Source: Cymbidium sinense
Lineage: Eukaryota; Streptophyta; Magnoliopsida; Asparagales; Orchidaceae
Length of the DNA: 64,000 bases
Direction of reading: 5' to 3'
Assembly (NCBI GenBank): GCA_021442155.1
Contig: CM038214.1
Location: 49,296,703-49,360,702 of the forward strand
Made by a program: the position numbers and the translations under genes. Positions 34,926-45,829 of this stretch are shown piece after piece; the stretch's first letter is position 1, and each line of letters opens with the position of its first letter. Under the pieces are notes generated by a model that made no database searches, was not told the DNA's origin, and saw nothing but the letters and a program-made list of their open reading frames with translations.

Positions 34926-35420
34926 CCTAAGAAAGGGAGAACCTTGACAACAATAACATCACCATCAATCAAGCTTAGTCTAGATATAGTGGTGGAGACG
35001 AAGGCGGAGGTGGTGGTTATCGCAGTAGTGGGGGAGGATTTGGAGGTGCTGGTGGGTATGAAGGTGGTGGTTAGAGTAGTGGTGGTTATGGAGGTGAGAG
35101 GAGCAATGTAGGCTACAAATGTGATGGTGGCGGAGAGAGAGATCAGCGGTATGATGGTGGATCCTGCTACTCGAGAGGCCGAGGTGGTTCTGATAGGAAT
35201 TAGAGAAACTGAAGAACGACCGATTCGATCTACTGCTTATGGAATTGTGTCTTTATAGTAGAGAAAGTTCTAGTTATCTAGGGTTTTTATTTGCTCTATG
35301 CATTGGTAAATTTTGATCTATCTCATCGCTTGTGTCTTAGAAAACTTCGTGTGTTACTTGGTTGGTGAAATCGAAAAGAAGAAATGTTGAATCTAAATCT
35401 GTTCTCTGTTAAAATAAAAA
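34926..35420 (+). pseudogene. GR-RBP 3'-end segment, copy K
   Basis: One of the best copies for the family call. One frame reads NITINQA, a TAG, SRYSGGDEGGGGGYRSSGGG, FGGAGGYEGGG, a TAG, SSGGYGGERSNVGYK, GGGERDQRYDGGSCYSRGRG, then GSDRN, TAG and RN with the native TGA. So only isolated nonsense changes interrupt it. The 3' UTR is complete (TTATCTAGGGTTTTTATTTGC, CTTGTGTCTTAGAAAAC, AGAAATGTTGAATC). There is no upstream RRM exon and no start, so it is a pseudogene fragment. Plant GR-RBPs are short RRM proteins with this kind of RGG/YGG tail. Confidence 0.85.
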
Positions 35421-36544
35421 CACCAAAAAAATCTTAAACCCTAAACTAAAACTTGAACCTAAAACCTAAAACCTAAACCCTAAACCCTAAACCCTAAACC
35501 CTAAAACTAAACCCTAAAACCTAAACCTAAACCACAAGCCTAAACCACAAGACTTAAACCTAAACCCTAAACCCAAAAAAAAAACCAAAACCCTAATCCA
35601 CAAACCCCAAACTCTAAACTTTAAACCCTAAATCCCTAAATAAACTCTACCCCTAAACAAAATAAAATTAAACCTAAAAAATAAATAACTAACTAAACTA
35701 AAATAAATAAAATAAAATAAAATAAATACTAAAACTAAAACTTAAACCTAAACTTAAACCCTTAAATGAAAATAAAATAAAAAAATAAAACTAGACTAAA
35801 ATTAAATAAAACCTAAAAAATAAAAAATAAAAACTTAAAATAAAATAAAACTAAAGCTAAAATAAAATAAATAAACCTAAAATAAAATAAAACCTAAACT
35901 TAAATAAATTAAAATAAATATAAATAAAACCTAAACCATAAACTAAAAAACCTAAACTAAAATAAATAAATAAAATAAACTAAAATAAACTAAACTAAAA
36001 TAAATAAACTTAAACCAAAACCTAAAATAAACTAAACCTAAACTAAATAAAATAAATAAACTAAAAACCTAAACCTAAACTGAAAATAAAACCTAAAATA
36101 AACCTTTAATAAAACATAAATCTAAACCTAAAAAAATAAAATAAAACCTAAACCTAAAAAAAATAAAACTAAACCTAGAAAATAAAATAAAATAAAATAA
36201 ACTAAAATAAAAACATAAACCTAAAAATAAACTAAAATAAACTTAAAATAAATAAACCAAAAATAAAATAAACTAAATAAAATAAAATAAAATAAACATA
36301 AATGTAAAATAAAAATAAAATAAACTAAATAAATAAAAAACTAAATAAAAACCCTAATTAAATAAATCCTAACCAAATTAAACTAACCCTAAAATTCTCT
36401 AAATAACAAACCATAATTAAATCCTAAACCCTAAATCCTAAAGCCTAAACCCACAAAAACCACAAAGCTAAACCCTAAACCCTAAATGCTAAACCCAACC
36501 CTAACCCTAAACCACTAAAATCTAATCTAAACCCTAAACCCAAA
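35421..36544 (+). repeat. CCCTAAA-type and AT-rich array
   Basis: CCCTAAA-rich at 35421-35660, AT-rich to about 36350, then CCCTAAA variants up to the start of LINE copy 3. No clear boundary marker is visible. No gene is seen. Confidence 0.9.
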
Positions 36545-36619
36545 CTCTCCCAGGCACTCTCTCATTCTATGGAGATTTTTGAATACCTCTTGGTGGCACA
36601 TCCCTAACCAGCGATTTCT

Positions 36620-38063
36620 ATGGCTTTGGCTTTGGATTCGACAGAATTCAAAGGCTTAAATGTCATCTGGCCATTTGCGTGATGCTTCTTCATTGACCAT
36701 GGCGACAGTGAGTTCTATTCCTTGGGCTCTACTTCAAATTATGGATGCTATGGCTTGAGAATCCAATAATTTTGGGCTTGGTGGACCTAATGCTGCTTCT
36801 TCTGCTAAATCATTTATGGAAGCACTCTCTTGTAAGACTTGTCCCTCTATTGATTTGGTTAATCTCATTTTGACATCTTTTATTGGTTTGTCGGCCATTA
36901 AGTGTTTTGATGTGGATGTTGAAAAGTTGGCAAAATAATTTGAATTTTCTCTTGTTGGTAAATTTTCTTTGCTTCATCCAAATTTGGATAAGATCTGCTC
37001 TTTTTCCATAATCTCAAGCTTACGGGTGCTTCTCGATTGGTCTTATTGACCTTCGGCATATCCTGATTCAACTTTCTAATGATATGGAATATTAACGTAT
37101 TTTTTCGCATCATTCTTACTTCATCTTTAATTGTCAAATGCATTTGTTGAAGTGGTCACCCCTTTTGACCTTAAGGAGGAATCTCCTATTATTCATGTGT
37201 TATTATTTGTTCCTAGTATGCACATTCATTTTATTACCCATCATGTGCTTTTTATTATTGGGGCTTTATTTGGACAGCCTTTGCAACTCGACCAAGTGAC
37301 CACTGAGCGATCTTGCCCATCTATGGCTTAGATCCTCATGGAATTATACATAACTAAAAATTACCCTAAGGAAGTTTAGATTAGCTCTGAAAAATATGGG
37401 TATTAACAAAAGGGTGAATAGGATAACCTTTCAGTTTTTTATTTCAATTGTAAAATTCACAGTCATGATAATTCAGAAGGTTTTATTCTCCATCCCCACT
37501 TAAAATGAAATCATCCTAAATAGAATGTTGTTCTTACCCATAAGCCGATCCCTGCTTATGTTCAGAAATAAGCCTTGGATCCTAAGAATGGTATGAAGGC
37601 TATTATTTAGGTTGATTCCCTAGATATCGGGGTTAATCCTATTGAACAAGTTTCAGCTCCTACTGTTGATATAGATTCGGCTAATTTTCAAAATGGGAAG
37701 GATGACTTACCTCTTTTTTCTTCTTTGAATTTGAATATTTCTAATGCGGAGAATAATAAATTTTCAAACTTATTGGAAGATGATTTTGTTTCCTTTGATT
37801 CTATTCCTGCATCTATGATGGCCTTGATTGATGAAAATGAAGCTTTTAATTTAGATCATGTTAAGTATGTTGAAAACATTTTTGATCCGGATTTAACTAC
37901 TTGTGCTTTAAATGGTTCTAAATCATCATCGTCTCTCATTTCTAATCTTGATATTAATGTTAATCCTACTTTTCAGCTTAATATGGATTTGGAAGAGGGT
38001 GAACTCCCCTCCAAATACTTGGAGAATTCGAATGATGACTCTAGGGGAAAAGAAAATGGTTTC
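36620..38063 (+). pseudogene. LINE copy 3 ORF1 (DUF4283, worn CCHC), decayed
   Basis: The DUF4283-like region is recognisable in one frame at about 37131-37331 (LKEESPIIHVLLFVPSMHIH, then ALFGQPLQLDQVTTE). The zinc knuckle at about 37440-37500 reads FN-C-KIHS-H-DNSE-G, having lost its first and last cysteines. The C-terminal acidic part is open at 37725-38063 and ends NMDLEEGELPSKYLENS, DDSRGKENGF and stop. That motif also occurs in copy 4 at 60289. Several stops lie in the first half. In the family this is an RNA-binding protein; this copy could not produce one. Confidence 0.8.
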
Positions 38064-38189
38064 TGAACTTATCATCCTAAAAATAAAAGTGTTAAAAACT
38101 ACACTCCCAAATTGTCCAAAAACACTAGATCTGATGTGGCCTCTCTCCTCTCTTAATTAACATTTGCTTAACCTCTTTTTATTTTACTT

Positions 38190-38427
38190 ATGTTTAATTT
38201 ACTTGTTTGGAATTTTAGAGGGATCAGTATGCGCTCTATTCATAAACATATTAGAAATCTTCATCGCATTCATAATATTTATTTACTTATTCAGCCTCTT
38301 ATTCATGCTAATAAAATTAACCATGTTGCTAGAATGATCAGCTTCAATAAATTTTTCTTTAATGATAGTAATAAGGTTTGGTGTTTTTGGAATAATTTTT
38401 TTGAGGTTTCTATTATTGATGATCCCT
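38190..38427 (+). pseudogene. LINE copy 3 ORF2 start (endonuclease N-terminus), truncated
   Basis: Open from ATG at 38190: MFNLLVWNFRGI opens the endonuclease as in the family (LIWNVRG.G), then HKHIRNLHRIHNIYLL, EP replaced by QP, LIHANKINHVARMIS, NKVWCFWNNFFEVSIIDD. It stops where CCCTAAA begins. All catalytic residues downstream are missing. The start is supported by the equivalent ATG in copy 2 (47312). Confidence 0.85.
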
Positions 38428-38955
38428 AAACACTAAATCCTACACCCTAAACCCTAAAGCCTAAACCGTAAAACTATCCCTAAACACTAAACCCTAAACC
38501 TACTACCCTAAACCTTAAACCCTAAACCCTAAAAAATCCTAAATCCTTAACCCTGAACCCTGAACCCTAAACCCTAAACTAACCCTAAATCGTAAACCCT
38601 AAACCCTAAACTCTAAACCCTACACCTAAACCCTAAATCCTTACCCTAAATCATAAATCCTTAAACCTAAATCTTAACCCTAACCCTAAATCATAAATCG
38701 TAAACTGTAAACTCTAAAACCCTAAACCTTAAACTCTAAACTAACCCTAAACCATAAAAAATTAATTTTACAACCTTAAACATACAAACCTAATCCTAAA
38801 CCCTAAAAAACCCTAAACCACTAAACCACACCCCTAAACACCCTAAACCCTAAAACTAAAGCCAAACCTTGTAAAACACAAACAAACTAAGTAACTAAAT
38901 AAATTTAAAATAAACCTAAACCCTATCACCTAATATTCCTAAACCTAAACATGAA
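38428..38955 (+). repeat. CCCTAAA-rich array between LINE 3 and GR-RBP copy L
   Basis: Almost entirely CCCTAAA words with single-base variants, little AT-rich material, and the leader AAGTAACTAAATAAATTT at about 38888. No boundary marker. No gene is seen. Confidence 0.9.
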
Positions 38956-39448
38956 CCCTAAGAATAGGCAGATCCATGACGGTAGGAATATCACTGTCAA
39001 CTAGGCTCAGTCTAGATCTAGTGGTGGAGGAGAAGGCGGATGCCACAGTTATCTCAATGGTGGTGGGTGATCTGGAGGTGCTCATGGATATGGAAGTGGT
39101 GGTCAGAGCAGTGGTGATTATGGAGGCGGGAGGCACGATAGAGGTTATAACTGTGGTGGTGATAGAGGAAGAGATCGGGGATATCATGGTGGATCCCGCT
39201 ACTCGAGAAGCTGGGGTGGTTCTCATGGGAATGGGAGAAACTGAAGAACGACCGATCCAATCTGCAACTTATCGAACAATGTCTTTAAAGTAAAGATGGT
39301 TATAGTTATCTAGGGTTTTTGATTTGCTCTACGTGTGCTCATGTTTTATCTATGTCATCACTTGTGTCGTAGAAAACTTGCTGTGTTATTTAGTTGATGA
39401 AATTCGAAGAAGAAATGTTGAATCTGAATTTATTCTCTGTTAAAAAAA
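38956..39448 (+). pseudogene. GR-RBP 3'-end segment, copy L (best preserved stop region)
   Basis: Reads HDGRNITVN (CATGACGGTAGGAATATCACTGTCAAC), a TAG, AQSRSSGGGEGGCHSYLNGG-like residues with small changes, GGAHGYGSGGQSSGDYGGGR, HDRGYNCGGDRGRDRGYHGG, SRYSRSWGGSHGNGRN and a TGA at the native position. It therefore has GGS, not the TGA of the F/J/N/O subfamily. The 3' UTR is complete and ends GAATTTATTCTCTGTTAAAAAAACC. The antisense (38945-39226, 39054-39260) and shifted (38976-39293) open frames are shadows of this Gly-rich tract. No RRM N-terminal part is present. Confidence 0.85.
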
Positions 39449-41078
39449 CCAAAAATCCTAAACCCTAAACTAAATCCTTAACCATAAAGTTAAAACCTAA
39501 ACCCTAAACCCTAGACCCTAAACCTTAAACCATAAAAACCCTAAACCCTAAACACTAAACCCTAAACCCTAAACCCTAAAACCTAAAACCCTTAACTAAA
39601 ACCTAAACACAAACTAGCCCCAACCCTAAACTAAAACCTAAAACCTAAACCCTAAACACTAAAACAAACTAGCCTAAACCAAAACCAAAACCCTAAACTA
39701 AACTAAACTAAACCCTAAAAAAAAAAACATAAACTAAACTATAATAAACATAAATAATATAAATAAAACCTAAACCAAAATAAAATTAAAAAAATAATAA
39801 AATAACATTAAAAACCCAAACCTAAAAGAAAATAAAATAAAAATAAAATTGAAATAAAATAAAATAAATAAAACCTAAACTAAACAAAAATAAAACCTAA
39901 ATAAAATAAAACTAAAATGTAAAATAAAATAAAATAAACCTAAATTAAAATAAATAAAACTAAATAAAACTTAAATAAAGTTAAAATAAAATAAATTTAA
40001 ATAAAATAAAATAAATAAATAAAATAAATAAAAAATAAACTAAACAAACCTAAACATACCATTTACTTAATTTAAAAAAACCATAAACCCTAAACCCTAA
40101 ACTAACCCTAAACCATAAACCCTCACAACTTAAACCTAAACTAAATAAAACTTAAAACAAAATAAATAAAACCTAAGCTAAATAAAATAATAAATAAAAT
40201 AAAATAAAACCTTAAAACCTAAACCTAAACTAAAAAATAAAATAATATTAAAATAAAATTCAAAAATAAAATAAAATTAATAATAACCTAAATTAGACTA
40301 AAAATAAAATTAAACCTAAAATAAAAATAAAATAAAATTAAAACTAAATAAAAAACTAAACTAAAAATAAAACCTAAAAAATAAATAAAAAAAAAACAAA
40401 ACATAAACATAAACAAAAAAAAACTAAAAAATAAAAATAAAATAAAATAAACTTAAACTAAACTAAAATAAATAAAACCTAAAAACTAAAATAAACTAAA
40501 CCTAAATCCTAAATTAAATAAAATAAGATAAACTAAAATAAACCTAAAATAAACTAGAAATAAAACCTAAAATAAACCTAAAATAAAACCTAAAACCTAA
40601 ACCAAAATAAAATAAAATTGAAACCTAAACCTAAAATAAAAAAAAAACCTAAACTTAAAAATAAAATAAAAATAAAACTAATAGACATAAACATAAACCT
40701 AAACCTAACCCTAAAAAATAAAAAAAAAACCTAAACTAAGATAAATAAACTAATCTAAATAAAATAAAAATAAACCTAAACAAAATTATAAAATAAACTA
40801 AATTAACCAAAACCTATCGGTTTGCTTAATTTTTTTGTTTAAAAATTCTAAAAAATAAAAAACCCCCCAAATCCTAAATCTAAACCATAAACCTAAACCC
40901 TAAAATAAACCTAAAACCATAAATCCCAAAACCACAAACCCCAAACACTAAACCCAAACACTAAACCTAAACTAAACCCTAAACCCTAAACCCTAAACCC
41001 AAACCTAAACTAACCTTCCTAAATTAACTAAATAAATTAAAAAATAAATAAAATCTAATAAACTAAACATAATCCTAA
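39449..41078 (+). repeat. CCCTAAA-type and AT-rich array
   Basis: CCCTAAA-rich at 39449-39720; AT-rich to 40055; marker ACATACCATTTACTTAATTT at 40054-40073; short CCCTAAA block; AT-rich at 40140-40810; marker CTATCGGTTTGCTTAATTT at about 40814-40832; CCCTAAA-rich; leader-like AAATTAACTAAATAAATT at about 41024. No gene is seen. Confidence 0.9.
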
Positions 41079-41416
41079 ACCCTAAGTTTGGGTAGAACCT
41101 TGATGATAGGAACATCACCATCAACCAGGCTCAGTCTAGATCTGTCAGTGCAGGATAAGGCGGAGGTGGCGATTATCGTAGTGGTCATGGGGGATTTGGA
41201 GGTGCTGGTGGATATGGAGATGTTGGTCAAAGAAGTGGTGGTTATGGAGGCTGGATGAGCAGTGGTTGGGGATTTGTAAGTGCTAGTGGACATGCATTCT
41301 CATTTTTGATCTATGACATCACTTGTGTCTTAGAAAACTTGGTATGTTACTTGGTTGATGAAATCAAAAAGTAGAAATGTTCAATCTGAATTTCTTCTCT
41401 GTTAAAAAAAATAACC
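41079..41416 (+). pseudogene. GR-RBP 3'-end segment, copy M (internal deletion)
   Basis: Starts like the others (TTGATGATAGGAACATCACC, reading LDDRNITINQAQSRSV), then a Gly-rich stretch (GGTGGCGATTATCGTAGTGG, GGTGCTGGTGGATATGG). It then jumps from a Gly-rich word (TGGACATGCA, about 41290) straight to the distal UTR (CATTCTCATTTTTGATCTATGACATCACTTGTG). The end of the coding part, the stop region and the proximal 3' UTR are deleted, about 150 bases compared with copies K and L. The A-run is present at 41404-41410. Confidence 0.8.
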
Positions 41417-44156
41417 AAAAACATTAAACACTAAACTAAAACTTGAACCCTAAACTTAAAACCTAAACCCTTAGCCCTAAACTCTAAACCCTAAAACCTA
41501 AACCCTATAAACCTAAACCTAAAACAAACTGAACCCTAAACCTAAAACTAAACACTAAAAAACCATAATCTTAAATCCTAAATCATAAATCCCAAACCCC
41601 AAACCCTAAATCTTAAACCCTAAAACCCTAAACCTAAACCCTAAAAGCTAAAGCCTAAACCTAAATAAAACCTAAATCTAAATGTAAAAAAAATAAAAAA
41701 ATTAAAACTAAATTAAAATAAAATAAATAAAACTAAACTAAACTAAAAATAAAAAACATAAATAAAATAAAACTAAACTTACAATAAAATAAAATAAACT
41801 TAAAATAAAATAAAATAAAACTAAATAAAGCTAAAAAATAAACCAAAAAATAAAACCTAAAATTAAAAAAATATAAAATTGAAACTCTAAATTAATAAAA
41901 AATTAAAACCTAAACCTAAACTAAAATAAGTAAAACCTAAACCAAATCCTAAAATAAACTAAACCTAAACCTAATCCAAAACTAGATAAAATAAAATAAA
42001 CTAAAAATCTAACCTAAACCTAAACTAAAATATAAAACATAAAAATAAAACTAAAATAAAAACCTAAAACCTAAACCTAAAAAATAAAATAAAAACATAA
42101 ACCTAAACAAAAATTATAAAAAATAAAACCTATACCTAAAAAATAAAATAAAAATAAAATTTAAAAAAATAAACCACCTAAACCTAAAAATAAACTAAAA
42201 TAAAAACCTAAAATAAATAAAATTAAAATAAATAAATGAAAGTAAATAAAAATAAAAATAAACTGAAAATATTAAAAATTAAATAACTAAAATAAATAAA
42301 AAATAAACGAAATATATTAAATAAACCTAATCCTAATAGTTTATTTAATTAAAAAAATAAAAAAATAATAAAAAACTAAGTCTAAACCCTAAACCCTAAA
42401 ACTAACCTTAAAAAAACTAAATCAACCTAAAAACCCCAAACCTTAAACCCTTAAAATATAAACCTAAACCTAAAACCCTAAAAAATTTAAAACCTAAACC
42501 TAAAATTAAAATAAATAAATAAACTTAAACCTAAATTAAATTAAAAAGTAAAATGAAATAAAAAATAAACTAAAACCAAAATCTAAATAAACCAAATTGA
42601 AATCAGAATAAAATAAAATAAAAAATAAAACTAAACTAAAATAAATTAAATAAAAACCTAAACTAAACTAAAAATTAAAATAAACTAAAATATTGTAAAA
42701 ACTAAATATAAAATAAAATTAAAATAAACCAAAAATAAAATAAAATCTTAAAAATTTAGAACAAATAAAACCTAAAACCAAAACTAAAAAAAAACCTAAA
42801 CTTAAAAAAAACAATATAAGTTAAACCTAAACCTAAACTAAAATAAACCAAACTAAAATAAATAAAACCTAAACCTAAACCTAAAATAAACTAAACCTAT
42901 ACCCTAAACTAAATTAAATAAAATAAAATAAAAAAAATTAAATAAAAAAAAAATAAAAATGAACCTAAAATAAAAAACCTAAAACCTAAAAAAAAAAATT
43001 AATGTTAAACCTAAACCTAATTATAAAAATTAAAATCTAAACCTAAAAATAAAAGTAAACTAAAAATAAACATAAAACTAAACCTAACAAAAAAACTAAA
43101 CTAAAATAAAAAAAAAACGAAAATAAATAAAAAAAATAAAAAACTAAATTAAATTAAAATAAAATGAACCTAAATAAAAAATAAATAAACTAAAATAAAT
43201 AAAATAAACTAAATAAAACCTAAAAAAAAAAGAAAATACCAAAATGTAAATAAAATCATAAAATATAAAACTAAAACCAAAACCTAAACCTAAAATATAA
43301 TAAAATAAAAAATAAAAAATAAATAAAATAAATAAAAGCCTAAACTGAACTAAAAAATGGAATGAACCTAAGAATAAAAACCCTAAATAAAATTAAAACT
43401 AAAGAAAAATAAAAATAAAACAAACTAAAAATAAAAATTAAATAAAAACTTAAATATAAAAAATAAAGCTGAATATAAATAGAAAATAAAACCAAAACCT
43501 TAAACTTAAAAAAAATTGAACATAAAATAAAAATAAAATAAACAAAATAAAATAAACCTAAACCTAAACAAAATTAAATAAAACCTAAACCTAAAAAAAA
43601 AACTAAACTAGACCTATTCCTAAACTAAAAAAAACCTAACTCTAAAACTACATAATAAAACTTAAAAAATACCAAAAAATAAAACCTAATCCTCACTTAA
43701 AAACATAAAATAAAAACCTAAACCCAAAAATAAAAATAAAATAAAAATAAAATATACTAAAATAAGAAACTTAAATTAAGATAAATAAACTAAAATAAAT
43801 AAAAATAAAAAAAATAAACCTAAATAAAAAATAATAAAGTAAACTAACATAAATAAAAAAATAAAATATTCTAAATAAACATAAACCTATTGGTTTACTT
43901 AATTTTAAAAAAACCTTAAACCTAAACACCTAAACCCTAAACCAAACTCTAAACCTACACAATCCTAAACCCTAAATCCTAAACCATAAACTCTAATCCT
44001 AAACCTAAACCTTAGAAGCAAAAAACCTTAAAATTGTAAACCCTAAACCCTAAACCTAATCCCTAAACCATAAACCATAGACACTAAACTTAAACCTAAA
44101 GTAATTAAATAAATTTAAAAATAAACCTAAATCCTAAAACCTAATAAACCTAAACC
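41417..44156 (+). repeat. long CCCTAAA-type and AT-rich array
   Basis: CCCTAAA-rich to about 41660; AT-rich to 42330; marker TCCTAATAGTTTATTTAATT at 42331-42350; short CCCTAAA block near 42380-42490; the longest AT-rich stretch (42490-43885); marker ACCTATTGGTTTACTTAATT at 43885-43904; CCCTAAA-rich; leader AAAGTAATTAAATAAATTT at 44099. No gene is seen. Confidence 0.9.
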
Positions 44157-44617
44157 CTAAGAACGGGCAGAACCTTGATGACATGAACATCATCGTGAAC
44201 CCGGCTCTATCTAAATCTAGAGGAGGAGGTGAAGGTGAAAGTGGCGGTTATCATAGTGGTGGTGGGGGATCTGGAGGTGGTGGTCATAGTAGTGGTGGTT
44301 ATGGAGGCAGGAGAAGCGATGGAGGTTACAGCCATGGTGGTGGCGGAGGGAGAGATACGGGATATGATGGTTGATCCCCCTACTTGAGAGCTAGTGTGGT
44401 TATGATGGGAACTGGAGAAATTGGAGAACAGCTGATCTGATTTGATGCTTATGGAACAGTCTTTACAGTAGAGATAGTTCTCGTTATCTAGGGTTTTTGA
44501 TTTGCTCATTTTTCATCTATGTCATCACTTGTGTCTTAGATAACTTGATGTGTTACTTGGCTGATGAAATCGAAAAGAAGAAATGTTGAATCTGATTTTG
44601 TTCTATGTTTAAAAAAA
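44157..44617 (+). pseudogene. GR-RBP 3'-end segment, copy N (longest open Gly-rich frame)
   Basis: The clearest copy. From the join with CCCTAA it reads NGQNLDDMNIIVNPALSKSR, then GGGEGESGGYHSGGGGSGGG, HSSGGYGGRRSDGGYSHGGG and GGRDTGYDG, ending in the shared TGA at 44372-44374. Plant class GR-RBPs carry NGQ.LDGR.ITVN.AQSR at the end of the RRM, followed by such a tail, so identity is firm for this part. The ATG at 44183 is just a change at the arginine codon and no true start is present. The 3' UTR follows to an A-run at 44610-44617. The antisense frame at 44207-44509 is a shadow. Confidence 0.85.
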
Positions 44618-45810
44618 CTAAAAACCTTAAACCCTAAACTAAAACTTGAACCCTAAACCTAAAACCTAAACCCTAAACCCTATAAACTCCAAACCCTAAA
44701 CCCTAAACCCTAAAACACTAAACCCTAAAGCCTAAAACATAAACCCTAAAGCCTAAACCTTAAACCCTAAACCCTAAACCCTAAACCCCAAAACCCTAAA
44801 CCCTAACCCTTTAAACCCCAAACCTTAAACCCAAAACCCTAAACCCTAAACCCTAAACCCTAAACCCTAAACCATAAACCCTAAAAACCTAAATCTAAAC
44901 TAAATAAAATCTAAAAATAAAATAAATAAAAAAACCTAAACCCTAAGTAAAATAAAATTAAAAAATAAAATAAAAACATAAACTAAAATGTAAACCTAAA
45001 CCTAAACCTAAACCTAAAACTAAAAAGAAAATAAAATAAAAAATAAAAACTAAACTAAAATAAAATAAATAAAAACCTAAAGTAAACTAAAAAATAAGAA
45101 AACATAAATAAAATAAAAACTAAACCTAAAATAAATAAAAAATAAACCTTAAATAAAATAAAATAAAAACTAAATAAAAACCTAAGCCAAAAAAATAAAC
45201 CAAAAAATAAAACTTGAAAATAAATAAAAAATAAAACCTACCCTAAACCTAAAATAAAAATAAAATAAAACTAAACCGAACCTAAAATAAACTAAACTAA
45301 AATAAATAAAACCTAAACCTAAACCTAAAATAAATTAAACATAAACCAAACCCTAAACCAAATAAAATAAACTAAACTAAAAATTAACCTAAAAAAAAAA
45401 ACTAGAAAATAAACCAAAATAAATACCTAAAACTGGATTCTAAAAAAATAAAATAAAACCTAAACCTAAACCTAAAAAAAAAATAAAACTTATACTTAAA
45501 AAACAAAATAAAAATAAAACTTAACTAAAAAATAAACCTAAACCTTAACCTAAACCTAAAAAATAAACTAAAATAAAAAACCTAAACTTAAAAAAATAAA
45601 CCTAAAATAAATAAACTAAATTAAATAATTCTAAAAATAAACCTAAATAAAAATAAAAATAAAGTAAACTAAAATAAATAAAAAAATAAACTAAATAAAT
45701 CTAAAAGTATGAGTTTACTTAACTAAAAAAAATAAAATAAAATAAAAATAAGAAAAACATAACCCTAAACCCTAAACCCTAAAACTAACCCAAAACTCTA
45801 AACCTTAAAC
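44618..45810 (+). repeat. CCCTAAA-type and AT-rich array, left flank of LINE 2
   Basis: CCCTAAA-rich at 44618-44890 (about five perfect repeats near 44838-44872); AT-rich to 45700; marker AAGTATGAGTTTACTTAAC at 45705-45723; CCCTAAA block to 45810. The last ~110 bases match 54890-55005 closely, where no LINE is present (the 'empty' paralogue). Confidence 0.9.
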
Positions 45811-45829
45811 CAAAATCATCCACTACTTT

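Larger units (their letters stand above)
36545..38427 (+). mobile_element. LINE copy 3, 3'-truncated
   Basis: Begins with CTCCCAGGCACTCTCTCATTC, matching the start of copy 4 (CTTTCTCTCATTCTC), so the 5' end is close to complete. It carries ORF1 and only the first ~80 codons of ORF2, then breaks off inside the endonuclease at ATTGATGAT, joining CCCTAAACACTAAATCC. In copy 4 the same place reads ATTGATGATTTTCAACAAG. Loss of the 3' end with a kept 5' end is opposite to the usual 5' truncation of LINEs, so a deletion or unequal exchange with the array is likely. Confidence 0.85.

Noticed and set aside
36898..37143. Antisense open frames in LINE ORF1 regions (also 59157-59396, 60232-60495, 46788-47135)
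   Set aside because: They are complements of LINE ORF1 coding sequence and have no independent support.
38945..39293. Overlapping open frames on both strands at GR-RBP copy L
   Set aside because: They are antisense and shifted readings of the GGT/GGA-rich tract; the true frame is the Gly-rich one.
44183..44374. A possible intact small glycine-rich protein gene starting at ATG 44183
   Set aside because: The ATG is a substitution at the arginine codon of LDGRNITV, no RRM or promoter is upstream, and the TGA end is a premature stop shared by other copies.
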